From: Lentilactobacillus buchneri
Lineage (GTDB): Bacteria > Bacillota > Bacilli > Lactobacillales > Lactobacillaceae
DNA length: 64,000 bases
Reading direction: 5' to 3'
Assembly: GCF_018314255.1 (NCBI RefSeq)
Contig: NZ_CP073066.1
Span: 1,984,001-2,048,000 of the forward strand
Below, in pieces: positions 9,305 through 19,313 of this stretch (position 1 is its first letter; each line of letters starts with the position of its first letter). A model generated the notes under the pieces. That model worked only from the letters and a program-made list of their open reading frames with translations. It did not search any database and was not told where the DNA came from. The position numbers and the translations under genes were made by a program.

Positions 9305-10609
9305 ATGGATAATTCGGGTTTATATGTGGGACTTGATATAGGAACTACCTCAATAAAAGTAATTGTTGCAGAAAAAGTAAAAGGGCAATTGAACGTTATT
9401 GGTGTGGGAAATCAGCCTTCAAATGGATTGAGCCGTGGTGTGATCGTTGATATTGACCAAGCTGCAGACGCAATTCGGAGTGCTGTAAATCAAGCTCAAG
9501 AAAAAGCAAGTATTGAGATTAAAGACGTGATTGTAAGTGTTCCGGCGAACATGTTACGGATTGAGCCATGCAATGGGTTAATTACTTTGGATGATCAATC
9601 ACGTGAAATCACTGAGGAAGATGTCCGAAACGTTGCGGCATCCGCACTTGGCACCAGTTTGCCACAAGAACGAGAGATAATTGATATTCAGCCGGAAGAA
9701 TTCATTGTTGACGGATTCGACGGCATCAAAGACCCTCGGGGGATGGTCGGCGTTCGTCTGGAAATGCGCGGTAAGTTAATTACCGGTTCAAAAGGCATTA
9801 TGCACAACCTGCAAAAGGCCGTGAATAAAGCCGGTTTGAATATTATTTCAACTGTTTTAACGCCTCTGGCTGAAAGCCACGTGGTGTTAAATGACGGTGA
9901 ACAGGACTTTGGGACGATTATTGTGGATCTTGGCGGCGGACAAACAACCGCTTCAGTCATTCATGATCATCAATTAAAATATGCCACAACCGATCCTGAG
10001 GGCGGCACATTTATTACTAAAGACATTTCAATTGTTTTAAATACATCAATGGAAAATGCTGAAAAGATCAAACGTGATTACGGTTACGCCGATTCATTGC
10101 AGGCATCGGCAGATAATGAATTTCCAGTTGAAGTAGTTGGCCAATCAGAACCAACTTACATCGACGAGCGTTATCTCGCAGAAGTGATCGAAGCGCGTTT
10201 AAGCCAGATTTTTGATCGGATCAAAGATCGTTTGAATCAGATTCAAGCGCTTGATTTGCCAGGTGGAATTGTTCTGACTGGTGGTGTGGCTGCACTTCCA
10301 GGAATTGCCGAATTAGCCGCTGACCAATTCAACACTAATGTCAGGGTCTATATTCCTGATCAGATGGGATTGCGACACCCATCGTTTACAGCTGCACTTT
10401 CACTAGTGTCATACTTTGCCGATCTGGCAGACGTTGATATGATTGTTCGATCGGCCGTTGGTGCAACATTGACCAAAGCGCCTAAGTTGAGTCAGCCTGA
10501 GCAGACACCAATGCCTGCAGCTGGGAAGACTAAGAAGACCAAGAAACCGACACAGAAGAAAAAACGCGGTGAAGGAATCAAGAATTTCTTTAGTGATTTC
10601 TTTGATTAA
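9305..10609 (+). CDS. ftsA: Cell division protein FtsA
   Basis: A 434-aa actin-fold ATPase that tethers FtsZ to the membrane. It opens MDNSGLYVGLDIGTTSIKV (phosphate-1 loop) and has the 1C subdomain, IIVDLGGGQTT (phosphate 2) and GIVLTGGVAALPG (adenosine motif). The C-terminus is lysine-rich and ends in GIKNFFSDFFD, an amphipathic membrane-targeting helix. The start is ATG 9305 with GGAGG at 9288-9292; an upstream in-frame ATG at 9284 overlaps that site and is rejected. It is followed by ftsZ 27 bp later. Confidence 0.96.
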   Translation: MDNSGLYVGLDIGTTSIKVIVAEKVKGQLNVIGVGNQPSNGLSRGVIVDIDQAADAIRSAVNQAQEKASIEIKDVIVSVPANMLRIEPCNGLITLDDQSREITEEDVRNVAASALGTSLPQEREIIDIQPEEFIVDGFDGIKDPRGMVGVRLEMRGKLITGSKGIMHNLQKAVNKAGLNIISTVLTPLAESHVVLNDGEQDFGTIIVDLGGGQTTASVIHDHQLKYATTDPEGGTFITKDISIVLNTSMENAEKIKRDYGYADSLQASADNEFPVEVVGQSEPTYIDERYLAEVIEARLSQIFDRIKDRLNQIQALDLPGGIVLTGGVAALPGIAELAADQFNTNVRVYIPDQMGLRHPSFTAALSLVSYFADLADVDMIVRSAVGATLTKAPKLSQPEQTPMPAAGKTKKTKKPTQKKKRGEGIKNFFSDFFD

Positions 10610-10636
10610 GCACTTAAACGGAGGGAAAAGACAATT

Positions 10637-11923
10637 ATGGAATATTCATTAGATTCCACCGATAACCATGGTGCAAACATAAAAGTTATCGGCGTTGGCG
10701 GTGGGGGAAGTAATGCCGTTAACACGATGATTAACTCAGATGTAAAAGGTGTTGAATTTATCGTTGCCAACACCGATGTTCAGGCTTTGGCAACTTCAAA
10801 AGCCGAAACCAGAATTCAATTGGGACCCAAACTCACACGTGGTTTGGGAGCCGGCTCCAACCCGGACGTTGGTGCCAAAGCTGCTGAAGAAAGTGAAGAA
10901 GCAATCACTGAAGCACTTGAAGGTGCTGACATGATTTTCGTGACGGCCGGAATGGGTGGTGGTACCGGTAATGGTGCTGCACCAATTGTTGCTAAAATTG
11001 CTAAAGACCAGGGTGCACTCACAGTGGGTGTGGTTACCCGTCCATTTAGTTTCGAAGGACCACGTCGGGCAAAATATGCCGATGAAGGAGTTGCTCAACT
11101 AAAAGAGAATGTTGATACTTTAATCGTTATTTCCAATAACCGGTTACTTGAAATGGTTGACAAGAAGACACCAATGATGGACGCCTTTAAGGAAGCCGAC
11201 AATGTCTTGCGCCAAGGGGTTCAAGGAATTTCAGACTTGATTACCAGCCCTGGCTACGTCAACTTGGACTTTGCCGATGTTAAGACCACCATGCAGGATC
11301 AAGGTTCTGCTTTGATGGGTGTCGGCACTGCTAACGGTGAAAATCGGACTGCCGAAGCAACCAAGAAAGCAATTTCTTCGCCATTGTTGGAAGTTTCAAT
11401 TGATGGTGCTGAACAAGTATTATTGAACATCACCGGCGGACCAGATTTATCATTGTTTGAAGCCCAAGATGCTTCTGACATTGTGTCACAGGCTGCGACG
11501 AGCGATGTGAACATTATTTTCGGAACGTCAATTGACGAAACCTTGGGTGACGAGGTCCGCGTGACGGTTATCGCCACCGGAATTGATAAGAAAAAGGCTG
11601 AACAGGATCGGATGTCAACACGGCGGACCCGCTCTGCTCGTCCACAGCCAACTGCCCGGCCACATTCAGACCGTCAAGCTCCAGAAACCAATCAATCACA
11701 GGATTCTTCAAATGCTAAGAGTGATCCACTTGGTAATTGGGACATCAGAAAACAACCAGCGCCAACTCGTCCTGCTGCTCAGGATGAATTTAGCGACGTT
11801 GAGAAAAAGGATTTCGATCCTTTCCAACCTGATGTTAATTCTGACGATACAAGACCAGATACCAGTGATGATTCACAAGACGACATTCCACCATTCTTCA
11901 AGCACCGTCGTCGGGGCAAGTAA
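10637..11923 (+). CDS. ftsZ: Cell division protein FtsZ
   Basis: A 428-aa tubulin-like GTPase that forms the Z ring. [11 protein letters not shown] at residues 19-29 and the tubulin signature GGGTGNG at 107-113 bind GTP; the usual sixth residue is T and is N here, a form I recall from other lactobacilli. A long acidic/proline-rich linker follows residue ~320 and ends in the conserved tail [14 protein letters not shown], which docks FtsA and SepF. GGAGGG precedes the ATG. Confidence 0.97.
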   Translation: MEYSLDSTDNHGANIKVIGVGGGGSNAVNTMINSDVKGVEFIVANTDVQALATSKAETRIQLGPKLTRGLGAGSNPDVGAKAAEESEEAITEALEGADMIFVTAGMGGGTGNGAAPIVAKIAKDQGALTVGVVTRPFSFEGPRRAKYADEGVAQLKENVDTLIVISNNRLLEMVDKKTPMMDAFKEADNVLRQGVQGISDLITSPGYVNLDFADVKTTMQDQGSALMGVGTANGENRTAEATKKAISSPLLEVSIDGAEQVLLNITGGPDLSLFEAQDASDIVSQAATSDVNIIFGTSIDETLGDEVRVTVIATGIDKKKAEQDRMSTRRTRSARPQPTARPHSDRQAPETNQSQDSSNAKSDPLGNWDIRKQPAPTRPAAQDEFSDVEKKDFDPFQPDVNSDDTRPDTSDDSQDDIPPFFKHRRRGK

Positions 11924-11971
11924 CATCAGCTGACCGGTGCCGATGTTTGGTGAAATGTGAAAGGACACGAA

Positions 11972-12316
11972 ATGCCAAAATTTAATTTAGCTAATTTTTT
12001 TGGGATGGATACAGACCAACCAGAAAATCAAATTGATAAGCCGGCGGACAACGTTGTATTGATGAATCGACAAGAACTAGAAACCAGCAGCATTGTTGTT
12101 TTTGAACCCGTTAATTATACCCATGTTGACACCATCGCCCAAAAACTATTGGAGGACAGTGCGGTCATCATCAAATTGGATAAATTGGATAACAATTCCG
12201 CTGCCCGGATGGTTGATTTCTTGAACGGTGTTTTGTTTGCCATTCACGGATCAATCAATCGGCTCGGTAGGAACATCTTCATTTGTTCACCGAAGAAATT
12301 TCAAGTAACTGAGTAA
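11972..12316 (+). CDS. sepF: Cell division protein SepF
   Basis: A 114-aa protein with an N-terminal amphipathic membrane helix (MPKFNLANFFGMD) and a C-terminal SepF fold containing NNSAARMVDFLNGVLFAI. It binds the FtsZ C-terminal tail and bends Z filaments on the membrane. The chosen start is ATG 11972, with AAAGGA 6 nt upstream; an in-frame GTG at 11957 would place the SD inside the gene. The YggS/YlmE gene found between ftsZ and sepF in Bacillus is absent here. Confidence 0.93.
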   Translation: MPKFNLANFFGMDTDQPENQIDKPADNVVLMNRQELETSSIVVFEPVNYTHVDTIAQKLLEDSAVIIKLDKLDNNSAARMVDFLNGVLFAIHGSINRLGRNIFICSPKKFQVTE

Positions 12317-12341
12317 TCTCGAGAAAATAAGGAGCAACCTA

Positions 12342-12617
12342 TTGGTCACATTTGTTATGTATGCAGTTTGGTTTATCGACAAGGCTATCAACATTTATAT
12401 GCTGTGTATTGTCGTGTATGCCCTGATGAGTTGGTTCCCGAATGCTTATGGAACAGCAATTGGCCGATTTTTGGCTCGGATTGTTGAACCATTTGAAAGC
12501 TTGTTTAATTTTGCCACGATTGGGATGATTAGTCTCGCTCCGATTGTTGCATTAGCGGTGCTGACGTTCGTCCAAATGGGCGTCAACTATCTTGGACAAT
12601 TGTTAATCGGCTACTAA
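12342..12617 (+). CDS. ylmG: YggT family membrane protein (YlmG)
   Basis: A 91-aa membrane protein with two hydrophobic segments (about residues 8-30 and 63-88) around a short SWFPNAYGTAIGRFLARIVEP loop typical of YggT. YggT homologues sit next to sepF in most Firmicutes and are linked to cell shape and division, without a defined activity. The start is TTG 12342 because AAGGAG at 12329-12334 is 7 nt away; an in-frame ATG lies at 12357. Confidence 0.88.
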   Translation: MVTFVMYAVWFIDKAINIYMLCIVVYALMSWFPNAYGTAIGRFLARIVEPFESLFNFATIGMISLAPIVALAVLTFVQMGVNYLGQLLIGY

Positions 12618-12654
12618 TTGGGGTATGGACATTTCAGCCAGAGGGGGAAATATC

Positions 12655-13446
12655 TTGGTAGACTCGAATGTTTCGCAACACTATCGACAGGCTGAATTGC
12701 CTTTTTTAGAGTCAATCGACAGTTTGAGCGGCAGGGTTGCGAATGAATATCGACCGATCCTTACTGATTTTTTAAATCCTAGACAGCTTTATATACTTGA
12801 AACAATCGTCAACAGATACGAGGGTGTCTCATTTCAAACTTTTGGTGGGTATCCCTCAGCTGAATTAAAACGAGCGGTTGCCTTTCCGGATTACTTTGTT
12901 CCCAAGGCCGATGATTACAATATTACGGCTTTCCAGATTGACTATCCCAGTAAATTTGCCACGTTATCCCACGGACAAATTCTGGGATCGATTATGGGAA
13001 GCGGCATTGATCGAGATGTCATCGGCGATATTGTCACCGATGGTTTGAATTGGCAATTTATGTGTGAATCTGAGATGGCCGATTATGTTCAATCACAAGT
13101 TGACCGGATCGGCAAGATCAAAATCAAGTTGAAACAAATTCAGCCTGAGGAGATTATTGCGCCGGTTGATGAAGGTGAAGAATTAACGACAACCGTTGCT
13201 TCTTTGCGGGTCGATGCACTCGTTAGTGAAGGATTCCACATTTCCCGTCATCATGCCAAGGAATTGATCGAAGGCGGCATGATTCGAATCAATTGGGAAG
13301 ATGCCAACCGACCGGATCTTGAAATTTCCATTCAGGATATTATTTCGGTTCGCGGTTTCGGCAGACTGGTTGTCCAAGACATTGCCGGTATGACTAAAAA
13401 AGGCAAGATTCGGATCGGATTAAAAGTATATAATCGAAATAAATAG
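12655..13446 (+). CDS. ylmH: RNA-binding protein YlmH (S4 domain)
   Basis: A 263-aa protein with an N-terminal YlmH domain and a C-terminal S4 RNA-binding domain from about residue 185 (LRVDALVSEGFHISRHHAKELIEGGMI...VNWED-like). The family is linked to division and, in Bacillus, to ribosome-associated rescue. The chosen start is TTG 12655, with GAGGGGG at 12641-12647 and a 7-nt spacer; the longer ATG start at 12625 has no properly placed site. It sits between ylmG and divIVA. Confidence 0.88.
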   Translation: MVDSNVSQHYRQAELPFLESIDSLSGRVANEYRPILTDFLNPRQLYILETIVNRYEGVSFQTFGGYPSAELKRAVAFPDYFVPKADDYNITAFQIDYPSKFATLSHGQILGSIMGSGIDRDVIGDIVTDGLNWQFMCESEMADYVQSQVDRIGKIKIKLKQIQPEEIIAPVDEGEELTTTVASLRVDALVSEGFHISRHHAKELIEGGMIRINWEDANRPDLEISIQDIISVRGFGRLVVQDIAGMTKKGKIRIGLKVYNRNK

Positions 13447-13461
13447 GAGGATTGAATCATT

Positions 13462-14145
13462 ATGGTATTAAGCCCACAAGATATTCATAACAAGGAATTT
13501 TCGACAAAATTACGAGGTTACAATGTTGATGAGGTTAACGATTTTCTTGACCAAGTCATCAAGGATTATCAGATCGTTTTGCAGGAGAACAAGGATTTGA
13601 ACTCTCAGCTAAACGAAGCTAAGGACAAACTTTCCTACTTTAACGATTTAAAAGATTCTTTGAACCAGTCCATCTTGGTTGCCCAGGAAGCTGCTGATAA
13701 GGTTAAAACCAATTCGAAGAAGGAAGCTGAAATTACCAGCCGTGAAGCTCAAAAAAAGGCTGACGATATTTTGAATGCTGCCAACGAAAAGGCGGATGCC
13801 GTTTTGGAAGAAGCTTCAAAACGCGCTAAGAAGTTAGCGATTGAAACAGATGATTTAAAGAAGAACACCAGGGTATTCCGTCAACGACTTCAAGTCATGT
13901 TGGAAAGCCAGCTCGAAGTCATCAAAGGGTCTGATTGGGATCGCTTGGTTGAAGAAAAGCCAACCACAACTTACGAAGATATCGAAAAAGTTGTTGGTAG
14001 CCTTGACAACATTGGAAACCCAGGGGTACAATCTGAAACTAAACAGAGTAATGGCGCTGCAGATGTTGAAGAAACACCGGCTACTGTGGATGATTCAAAC
14101 CAGACCGTCGTGATTTATCCAGATGGTCGCACACAAAATGAATAA
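13462..14145 (+). CDS. divIVA: Cell division/polarity protein DivIVA
   Basis: A 227-aa coiled-coil protein. The N-terminal lipid-binding domain LSPQDIHNKEFSTKLRGYN has the F and R residues of the crossed-loop tip; long coiled coils run from about 28 to 70 and 85 to 155. The C-terminal 60 residues are acidic and low complexity. DivIVA binds negatively curved membrane at septa and poles. TAGGAGGA precedes the ATG. It is the last gene before the ileS T-box. Confidence 0.94.
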   Translation: MVLSPQDIHNKEFSTKLRGYNVDEVNDFLDQVIKDYQIVLQENKDLNSQLNEAKDKLSYFNDLKDSLNQSILVAQEAADKVKTNSKKEAEITSREAQKKADDILNAANEKADAVLEEASKRAKKLAIETDDLKKNTRVFRQRLQVMLESQLEVIKGSDWDRLVEEKPTTTYEDIEKVVGSLDNIGNPGVQSETKQSNGAADVEETPATVDDSNQTVVIYPDGRTQNE

Positions 14146-14149
14146 TTAA

Positions 14150-14338
14150 TCGATTAGAGAAAAGAAAGTTATTGGCTGAAACAACAGCGAGCTGAAGATA
14201 GTGGGAGTTCAGCAGTCACCAACCGGTAAATCGATCACCTCTAGTACATAAATCGATTATCTGAAGAGATAGAATTTTAAATTCTAAAATTGGGTGGTAC
14301 CGCGAAGACTTCGTCCCTTGTGACGGGGTCTTTTTTTG
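14150..14338 (+). promoter_or_regulatory. T-box riboswitch controlling ileS
   Basis: The leader has a long Stem I whose base pairs TTAGAG (about 14154) with CTCTAG (about 14238), the T-box consensus GGGTGGTACCGCG at 14292-14304, and a terminator (AGAC..CGTC pairing with GACG..GTCT, then T7, about 14307-14338). A candidate specifier ATC (Ile) followed by A is at 14234-14236. Uncharged tRNA-Ile would stabilise the antiterminator and allow ileS transcription. It fills most of the 311-bp gap between divIVA and ileS. Confidence 0.9.
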
Positions 14339-14456
14339 TAGAGTGCGACGAGGGTTGCGTTTTAGCAATACTACCCAAACTTCATCCACCAACCAAATTT
14401 CTCAACATCAACACATCATCACTCCACTAAATATCTCCATGAAAGGAAGTCCAGCA

Positions 14457-17261
14457 ATGCGGGTAAAAGATACATTAAACTTAGGCAAAACAAAGTTCAA
14501 AATGCGTGGTAATCTTCCTGTTAAAGAAGTCGATCGTCAAAAGGCTTGGGAAGACAACGATGTTTATCAACAAAGACAAAAATTAAACGAGGGCAAACCA
14601 ACATTTGTCCTTCATGATGGGCCTCCATATGCCAATGGTGACATTCATATGGGCCATGCGTTGAACAAAATTTCAAAGGATATCATTGTTCGATACAAAT
14701 CCATGACAGGTTACCGGGCCCCTTACGTTCCAGGTTGGGATACCCATGGCCTGCCAATTGAACAAAAGTTGACGCAAGCCGGATATGACCGGAAGAAGAT
14801 GTCGACCAATGATTTCCGTAAATTGTGTCGGGATTATGCGTTGAAACAGGTTGACCGACAAAAAGAAGAATTCAAACGTCTGGGTGTTTCAGGTGACTGG
14901 GACGATCCATACCTCACTTTGAAGCCAGAATTTGAAGCCCAAGAAGTTCGGTTGTTTGGCGCCTTCGCTAAACGTGGCTTGATTTACAAAGGTAAAAAAC
15001 CAGTTTACTGGTCATGGTCCTCAGAGTCTGCCCTCGCTGAAGCCGAGGTTGAATATCATGACATCACCTCACCAACCGCTTTTTATGGTGAACACGTCGT
15101 TGATGGTAAAGGTGTCTTGGATGACGATACCTACATGGTGGTTTGGACAACTACGCCATGGACCATTCCTGCTTCTGAAGGAATTACCGTGGATGCCGGA
15201 TTTGATTATTCAGTTGTTCAGCCTGAAGGCGAAACTCGGAAATTTGTTATCGCCACTGAGTTGGTTGATAAAGTCGCCGATCTCATTGGCTGGACCAACG
15301 TCAAGACGATCAAGACCGTTAAAGGCCAAGACCTTGAAGGCATTTTGGCAGAACATCCATTTGATCATAGTCGTAAATTATTAACGATGTTGGGCGATTT
15401 CGTGGACCTTGAAGAAGGAACCGGATTAGTCCATACCGCTCCTGGTTATGGTGAAGATGACTTTAATATCGGCCGTCAATACGGTCTGGATATTTTTGCG
15501 CCAGTTGACGACAAAGGCTACTTGACTAAAGAATCCGGTGAAGACTTTGCCGGCGTTTTCTATGATGATGCCAACAAGATTGCCTTGGATAAATTAAAGG
15601 ACGCTAAGTTGTTGCTTCACTACATGCCGTTGAAGCATAGCTATCCATTTGACTGGCGGACCAAAAAGCCGATCATCTTCCGGGCAACGCCTCAGTGGTT
15701 TGCATCTGTTGATAAGATTAAAGATGAAATCTTAAAATCATTGGACGATGTCCAATTCTTCCCTGATTGGGGCAAGGTTCGACTATCCAACATGATCAAA
15801 AACCGTGGCGACTGGGTTATCTCCCGTCAGCGGGTTTGGGGTGTGCCACTGCCAATCTTCTATGGCGAAGATGGTGAAGCAATCATTACTGAAGAGACCG
15901 TTAACCATGTAGCTGATTTGTTCGAAAAGTATGGTTCTGACATTTGGTTTGAAAAGGATGCCAAGGACTTATTACCTGATGGTTTCACAAGTGAGCATTC
16001 ACCAAACGGAAAGTTCACTAAAGAAAATGACATCATGGATGTTTGGTTTGATTCAGGCTCCTCCCACCAAGGGGTGCTTGAAGAACGTAAAGAGCTGACT
16101 TATCCGGCTGATATGTACCTTGAAGGTTCGGACCAGTACCGTGGCTGGTTTAACTCCAGTTTGATTACCAGTGTTGCGGTTTCTGGTAAAGCCCCTTACA
16201 AGCAAGTCGTTTCCCAAGGATTTACCCTTGATGGCAATGGCCATAAGATGAGTAAGTCACTTGGTAATACCATTGCACCAATCGATGTGATTAAGAAGAT
16301 GGGGGCTGAAATTGTCCGCCTGTGGGTTACCTCCGTTGATACTTCAGCTGATGTGCGGGTAAGTACCGAGAACTTCGTCAAGGTTTCTGATTCTTATAAG
16401 AAGATCCGAAACACGATGCGATTCTTGTTGGCCAACACGTCAGACTTTGATCCCAAAGAAAATACGGTTGCCTTTGACGACTTGGAATCTCAAGATCAAT
16501 ACATGCTGGTGCTCTTCAATAAATTCTTAGCCGATACCAGAAGCTATATGGAACGATATGACTTCCTGGACTGGAACAAGAAGGTTGTTGGATTTATTAC
16601 CAATGATTTGTCCGCATTCTATCTGGATATCGCCAAGGACATTGTCTACATTGACAAGCAGGACGGTCACAAACGCCGTTCGATGCAGACGGTCATGTAT
16701 GAGATTGCCGTTGGCTTAACCAAGTTAATGACTCCAGTGTTGCCTCATACCACTGAAGAAATTTGGGGCTTCCTCCACGAACCCGAAGAATTTGTTCAAT
16801 TAACCGATATTCCGGAACCCAAGAAGTACGACCACGATTCTGAAATCCTGGCCAACTGGACGAAATTCCGAAGCTATCGTGATGACGTTTTGAAGGTTCT
16901 TGAAGAGGCTCGTGACGCCAAGAAGATTGGTAAGTCATCCGAAGCCGCTTTGACGATTTACGCAACCAGTGAAGTGGCTGACTTGATGGACAGTTTACAG
17001 ACCGATTTGGCAACTGTTTTGATGGTTTCTCAATTGACGATGAAGGACTTTGCTGATGCACCTGATGACAGTACGAAATTTGATAGCGACGGCTTGGCAT
17101 TATCAGTTGAACCCGCTGAAGGCAAGACCTGTGAACGCTGCCGTTTGGTTCGCCAAGATGTTGGTGCAGACAGTGACTACCCAACCTTCTGTCAATCCTG
17201 TGCCCAAATTGTCCGTGACCAGTTCCCTGAAACCGCAACTGAAGGTTTTGAGGAAAAGTAA
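14457..17261 (+). CDS. ileS: Isoleucine--tRNA ligase
   Basis: A 934-aa class I aminoacyl-tRNA synthetase. The HIGH-type motif ([15 protein letters not shown], about residues 56-70), the editing domain (TTPWTIPAS), KMSKS ([10 protein letters not shown]) and the C-terminal zinc site CERC...CQSC identify the bacterial type. The start is ATG 14457 with AAAGGAAG 7 nt upstream; an in-frame extension back to 14343 lies in the T-box terminator region and is rejected. The gene is controlled by the T-box just upstream. Confidence 0.97.
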   Translation: MRVKDTLNLGKTKFKMRGNLPVKEVDRQKAWEDNDVYQQRQKLNEGKPTFVLHDGPPYANGDIHMGHALNKISKDIIVRYKSMTGYRAPYVPGWDTHGLPIEQKLTQAGYDRKKMSTNDFRKLCRDYALKQVDRQKEEFKRLGVSGDWDDPYLTLKPEFEAQEVRLFGAFAKRGLIYKGKKPVYWSWSSESALAEAEVEYHDITSPTAFYGEHVVDGKGVLDDDTYMVVWTTTPWTIPASEGITVDAGFDYSVVQPEGETRKFVIATELVDKVADLIGWTNVKTIKTVKGQDLEGILAEHPFDHSRKLLTMLGDFVDLEEGTGLVHTAPGYGEDDFNIGRQYGLDIFAPVDDKGYLTKESGEDFAGVFYDDANKIALDKLKDAKLLLHYMPLKHSYPFDWRTKKPIIFRATPQWFASVDKIKDEILKSLDDVQFFPDWGKVRLSNMIKNRGDWVISRQRVWGVPLPIFYGEDGEAIITEETVNHVADLFEKYGSDIWFEKDAKDLLPDGFTSEHSPNGKFTKENDIMDVWFDSGSSHQGVLEERKELTYPADMYLEGSDQYRGWFNSSLITSVAVSGKAPYKQVVSQGFTLDGNGHKMSKSLGNTIAPIDVIKKMGAEIVRLWVTSVDTSADVRVSTENFVKVSDSYKKIRNTMRFLLANTSDFDPKENTVAFDDLESQDQYMLVLFNKFLADTRSYMERYDFLDWNKKVVGFITNDLSAFYLDIAKDIVYIDKQDGHKRRSMQTVMYEIAVGLTKLMTPVLPHTTEEIWGFLHEPEEFVQLTDIPEPKKYDHDSEILANWTKFRSYRDDVLKVLEEARDAKKIGKSSEAALTIYATSEVADLMDSLQTDLATVLMVSQLTMKDFADAPDDSTKFDSDGLALSVEPAEGKTCERCRLVRQDVGADSDYPTFCQSCAQIVRDQFPETATEGFEEK

Positions 17262-17334
17262 AGCGGCCTTTGAGACGTTGATCGTTTAAATTTCATCAAA
17301 AGCTGTTCCAATCTTCATGATTAAACATTAAAAT

Positions 17335-17370
17335 GAGACTATGACTTAAATGTTGTAGTCTTATTTTTGT
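17335..17370 (+). terminator. Intrinsic terminator after ileS
   Basis: GAGACTATGAC (17335-17345) pairs with GTTGTAGTCTT (about 17352-17362) around a short AT loop and is followed by ATTTTTGTGTTTT. It closes the dcw/ileS region. Confidence 0.65.
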
Positions 17371-17431
17371 GTTTTAATTAATTGAAATGTGCTTTGGCTC
17401 ACAGATTGTGCCAAACACCTTGGAGGATATT

Positions 17432-17641
17432 TTGCTTAAAGGAAAAATTAAAAGTTACAACCCACAAAATGCATTTGGTTTCATTACCCAAGACAGCGGT
17501 GAAGACGATCTGTTCTTCTTCAAAAATGCCTTTCCTGAAGATCAATACGGCACCATTCAAGTTGGCAAGCCGGTAGAATACGTTGTCGTTGCCGGACAAA
17601 AGGGACCGCAAGCTGCCAAGGCGCACGTGATCGAAGATTAG
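17432..17641 (+). CDS. Cold-shock domain protein (69 aa)
   Basis: A single cold-shock domain: MLKGKIKSYNPQNAFGFITQ, then DDLFFFKNAF. The RNP1 motif reads NAFGFI (usual KGFGFI) and RNP2 reads DLFFF (usual VFVHF), so it is a diverged member lacking the standard glycine and histidine. Single-stranded nucleic acid binding is likely. The start is TTG 17432, 5 nt after GGAGG; an upstream ATG at 17387 would put that site inside the gene. It heads a run of co-directional genes to DUF1831. Confidence 0.8.
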   Translation: MLKGKIKSYNPQNAFGFITQDSGEDDLFFFKNAFPEDQYGTIQVGKPVEYVVVAGQKGPQAAKAHVIED

Positions 17642-17708
17642 CCGTCTTGATTGCAATGACCCGGTATTATTTGTAAAATGATATTATTAACTAAAAAAGG
17701 TGATCGAG

Positions 17709-18251
17709 TTGGACTTTGAAGAAAAAGTAATTGGCACAGAGAAGATCTACGATGGCGCAATTATCAACGTTGAAAAACAGACAGTTAAGCTGCCTGACGG
17801 ACAGACATCATTTCGAGAAATTGTCCACCATTCCGGAGCGGTCGGGATCTTAGCCCTCACTCACGATAATAAAATTATTCTTGAGAAGCAGTGGCGGGCA
17901 CCGGCTAAAAAGACCACCATTGAGATTCCGGCAGGAAAAGTAGACGGACGGGATGCTAATTTTCACGACACCGTCATTCGGGAATTGAACGAAGAAATCC
18001 GTTATGTTCCCAACACCATCAAAGAACTCTATGGCTTTTACTCGTCAGTCGGCTTTTCTGACGAATACATGAAATTATACCTTGCCGAAGGCCTGAAACC
18101 TGTTGCCAATCAATTGCCGCGGGACAAAGGTGAATTCCTTGAAGTGTTTGAAAAAACGCTGGATGAAGCTGTGGCAATGATTGCGGATGGCGAGATTCAA
18201 GATGCAAAGACCATTACTGCCATTCAATATTGGCAGTTAATGCAAAAGTAG
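17709..18251 (+). CDS. Nudix hydrolase, ADP-ribose pyrophosphatase type
   Basis: A 180-aa Nudix protein. The core RELNEE motif, which holds the metal-binding glutamates, follows IPAGKVDGRDANFHDTVI; the spacing between the leading glycine and REL is slightly longer than the consensus and the trailing glycine is replaced, which I recall as common in lactobacillar homologues. FYSSVGFSDEYMKLYLA downstream is typical of ADP-ribose pyrophosphatases. The start is TTG 17709 because AAAGGTGATC lies just ahead; the GTG at 17700 overlaps that site. ADP-ribose to AMP plus ribose-5-phosphate is the expected reaction. Confidence 0.87.
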   Translation: MDFEEKVIGTEKIYDGAIINVEKQTVKLPDGQTSFREIVHHSGAVGILALTHDNKIILEKQWRAPAKKTTIEIPAGKVDGRDANFHDTVIRELNEEIRYVPNTIKELYGFYSSVGFSDEYMKLYLAEGLKPVANQLPRDKGEFLEVFEKTLDEAVAMIADGEIQDAKTITAIQYWQLMQK

Positions 18252-18264
18252 GTGACCATTTAAC

Positions 18265-18594
18265 TTGGCGATCGATGATAATCACAAAAATGACGGAAAA
18301 CCGTTAACGCGAGAACAGTATCGAAAATTAAAATTACAGCAGGAAGCAGACTTTGAGGCCCGCGACAAACGGCGGGTTCAAGTCGAACGCGAATATGCAA
18401 GAAAACACCAACAGCCGGTTTCCGAAGCGACGCCTGAACCTCAGGAAACGACGCGGGCACGTGAAAATCATCCAGCAGATGACGATTTCAAAACGCCGCG
18501 TTGGCACCGGATTAACCGCAAACTGAATTGGACAATCACAATCTTAATTTTATTGATGGTGATCGTTTTTTTAGTGTTGTTTTTTGTAAATTAA
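18265..18594 (+). CDS. Small C-terminally anchored membrane protein, unknown function
   Basis: A 109-aa protein: a highly charged N-terminal 85 residues (REQYRKLKLQQEADFEARDK, probable helix) and one hydrophobic span at the C-terminus (about residues 88-108, WTITILILLMVIVFLVLFF). This is a tail-anchored layout with the charged part in the cytoplasm. The start is TTG 18265, 9 nt after AGGTGA. It lies 13 bp after the Nudix gene and 11 bp before mtnN, so it is probably cotranscribed. I do not recognise a named family. Confidence 0.7.
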   Translation: MAIDDNHKNDGKPLTREQYRKLKLQQEADFEARDKRRVQVEREYARKHQQPVSEATPEPQETTRARENHPADDDFKTPRWHRINRKLNWTITILILLMVIVFLVLFFVN

Positions 18595-18605
18595 GGAGAA
18601 TTTGA

Positions 18606-19295
18606 ATGACTTACGGAATTATTTGTGCAATGGACGAAGAACTGGCAATCTTAAAAGAAGCCTTGTCTGGCGAAGAAACCAAGCATTACGGCAATGCTGA
18701 TTATTATTTGGGAACAATTCACGGCCAAACACTGGTCATCGTTAAATCAGGGATTGGTAAAGTTCAAGCCGGCATCACGACCTCAACTCTGATCAATGAA
18801 TTTCACGTGGATGCCGTGATTAACTCGGGTTCAGCCGGTGGCATCGGTGAAGGTTTATCGGTCGGTGACATCGTTGTTTCGACCGAGACGGCCTATCATG
18901 ACGTGGATGTCACCACTTCCGGTTACCAAATGGGCCAGCTGCCCGGCTTTCCCGCCCGCTTTAAAGCCTCAGAGGAACTCGCTGACAAGATTGTCAAAGC
19001 GGCCCAACAAAGTGGCGTGACTGCCCACAAGGGGTTAATCGTTTCCGGTGACCAATTTATTGCCGATTCAAACAAAATTGCTCAAATTAAGCACAACTTT
19101 CCCGATGCCCTGTGTTCTGAAATGGAAGGGGCAGCTGTTGGCCAAGTGGCCTATCAAAACAAAGTGCCATATGCGGTTATCCGGGCAATGTCTGACGTTG
19201 GTGATGAAGAGGCAGAAGTCAGTTTTGACAAATTTATCATCACGGCCGGCAAAAAGTCCGGTCAGATGTTGATTGACCTCTTTAAGAACGAGTGA
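18606..19295 (+). CDS. mtnN: 5'-methylthioadenosine/S-adenosylhomocysteine nucleosidase
   Basis: A 229-aa cytoplasmic enzyme that removes adenine from methylthioadenosine and S-adenosylhomocysteine, feeding the methyl cycle and LuxS. The N-terminus MTYGIICAMDEELAILK, GIGKVQAGITT, NSGSAGGIG, the catalytic region SGDQFIA, EMEGAAVGQVA and the C-terminal AMSDVGDEEA are diagnostic. AAGGAG precedes the ATG by 6 nt. Confidence 0.95.
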   Translation: MTYGIICAMDEELAILKEALSGEETKHYGNADYYLGTIHGQTLVIVKSGIGKVQAGITTSTLINEFHVDAVINSGSAGGIGEGLSVGDIVVSTETAYHDVDVTTSGYQMGQLPGFPARFKASEELADKIVKAAQQSGVTAHKGLIVSGDQFIADSNKIAQIKHNFPDALCSEMEGAAVGQVAYQNKVPYAVIRAMSDVGDEEAEVSFDKFIITAGKKSGQMLIDLFKNE

Positions 19296-19313
19296 CTTTA
19301 AGGAGTGAAAATA

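Noticed and set aside
10955..10975. Damaged GTP-binding signature in FtsZ (GGGTGNG)
   Set aside because: The T-to-N change appears, from memory, in other lactobacillar FtsZ proteins, so it is probably lineage-specific rather than a defect.
14343..14456. A 38-residue N-terminal extension of ileS
   Set aside because: It begins within the T-box terminator region and the extended part is low quality; AAAGGAAG sits 7 nt before ATG 14457, which gives the normal IleS N-terminus.
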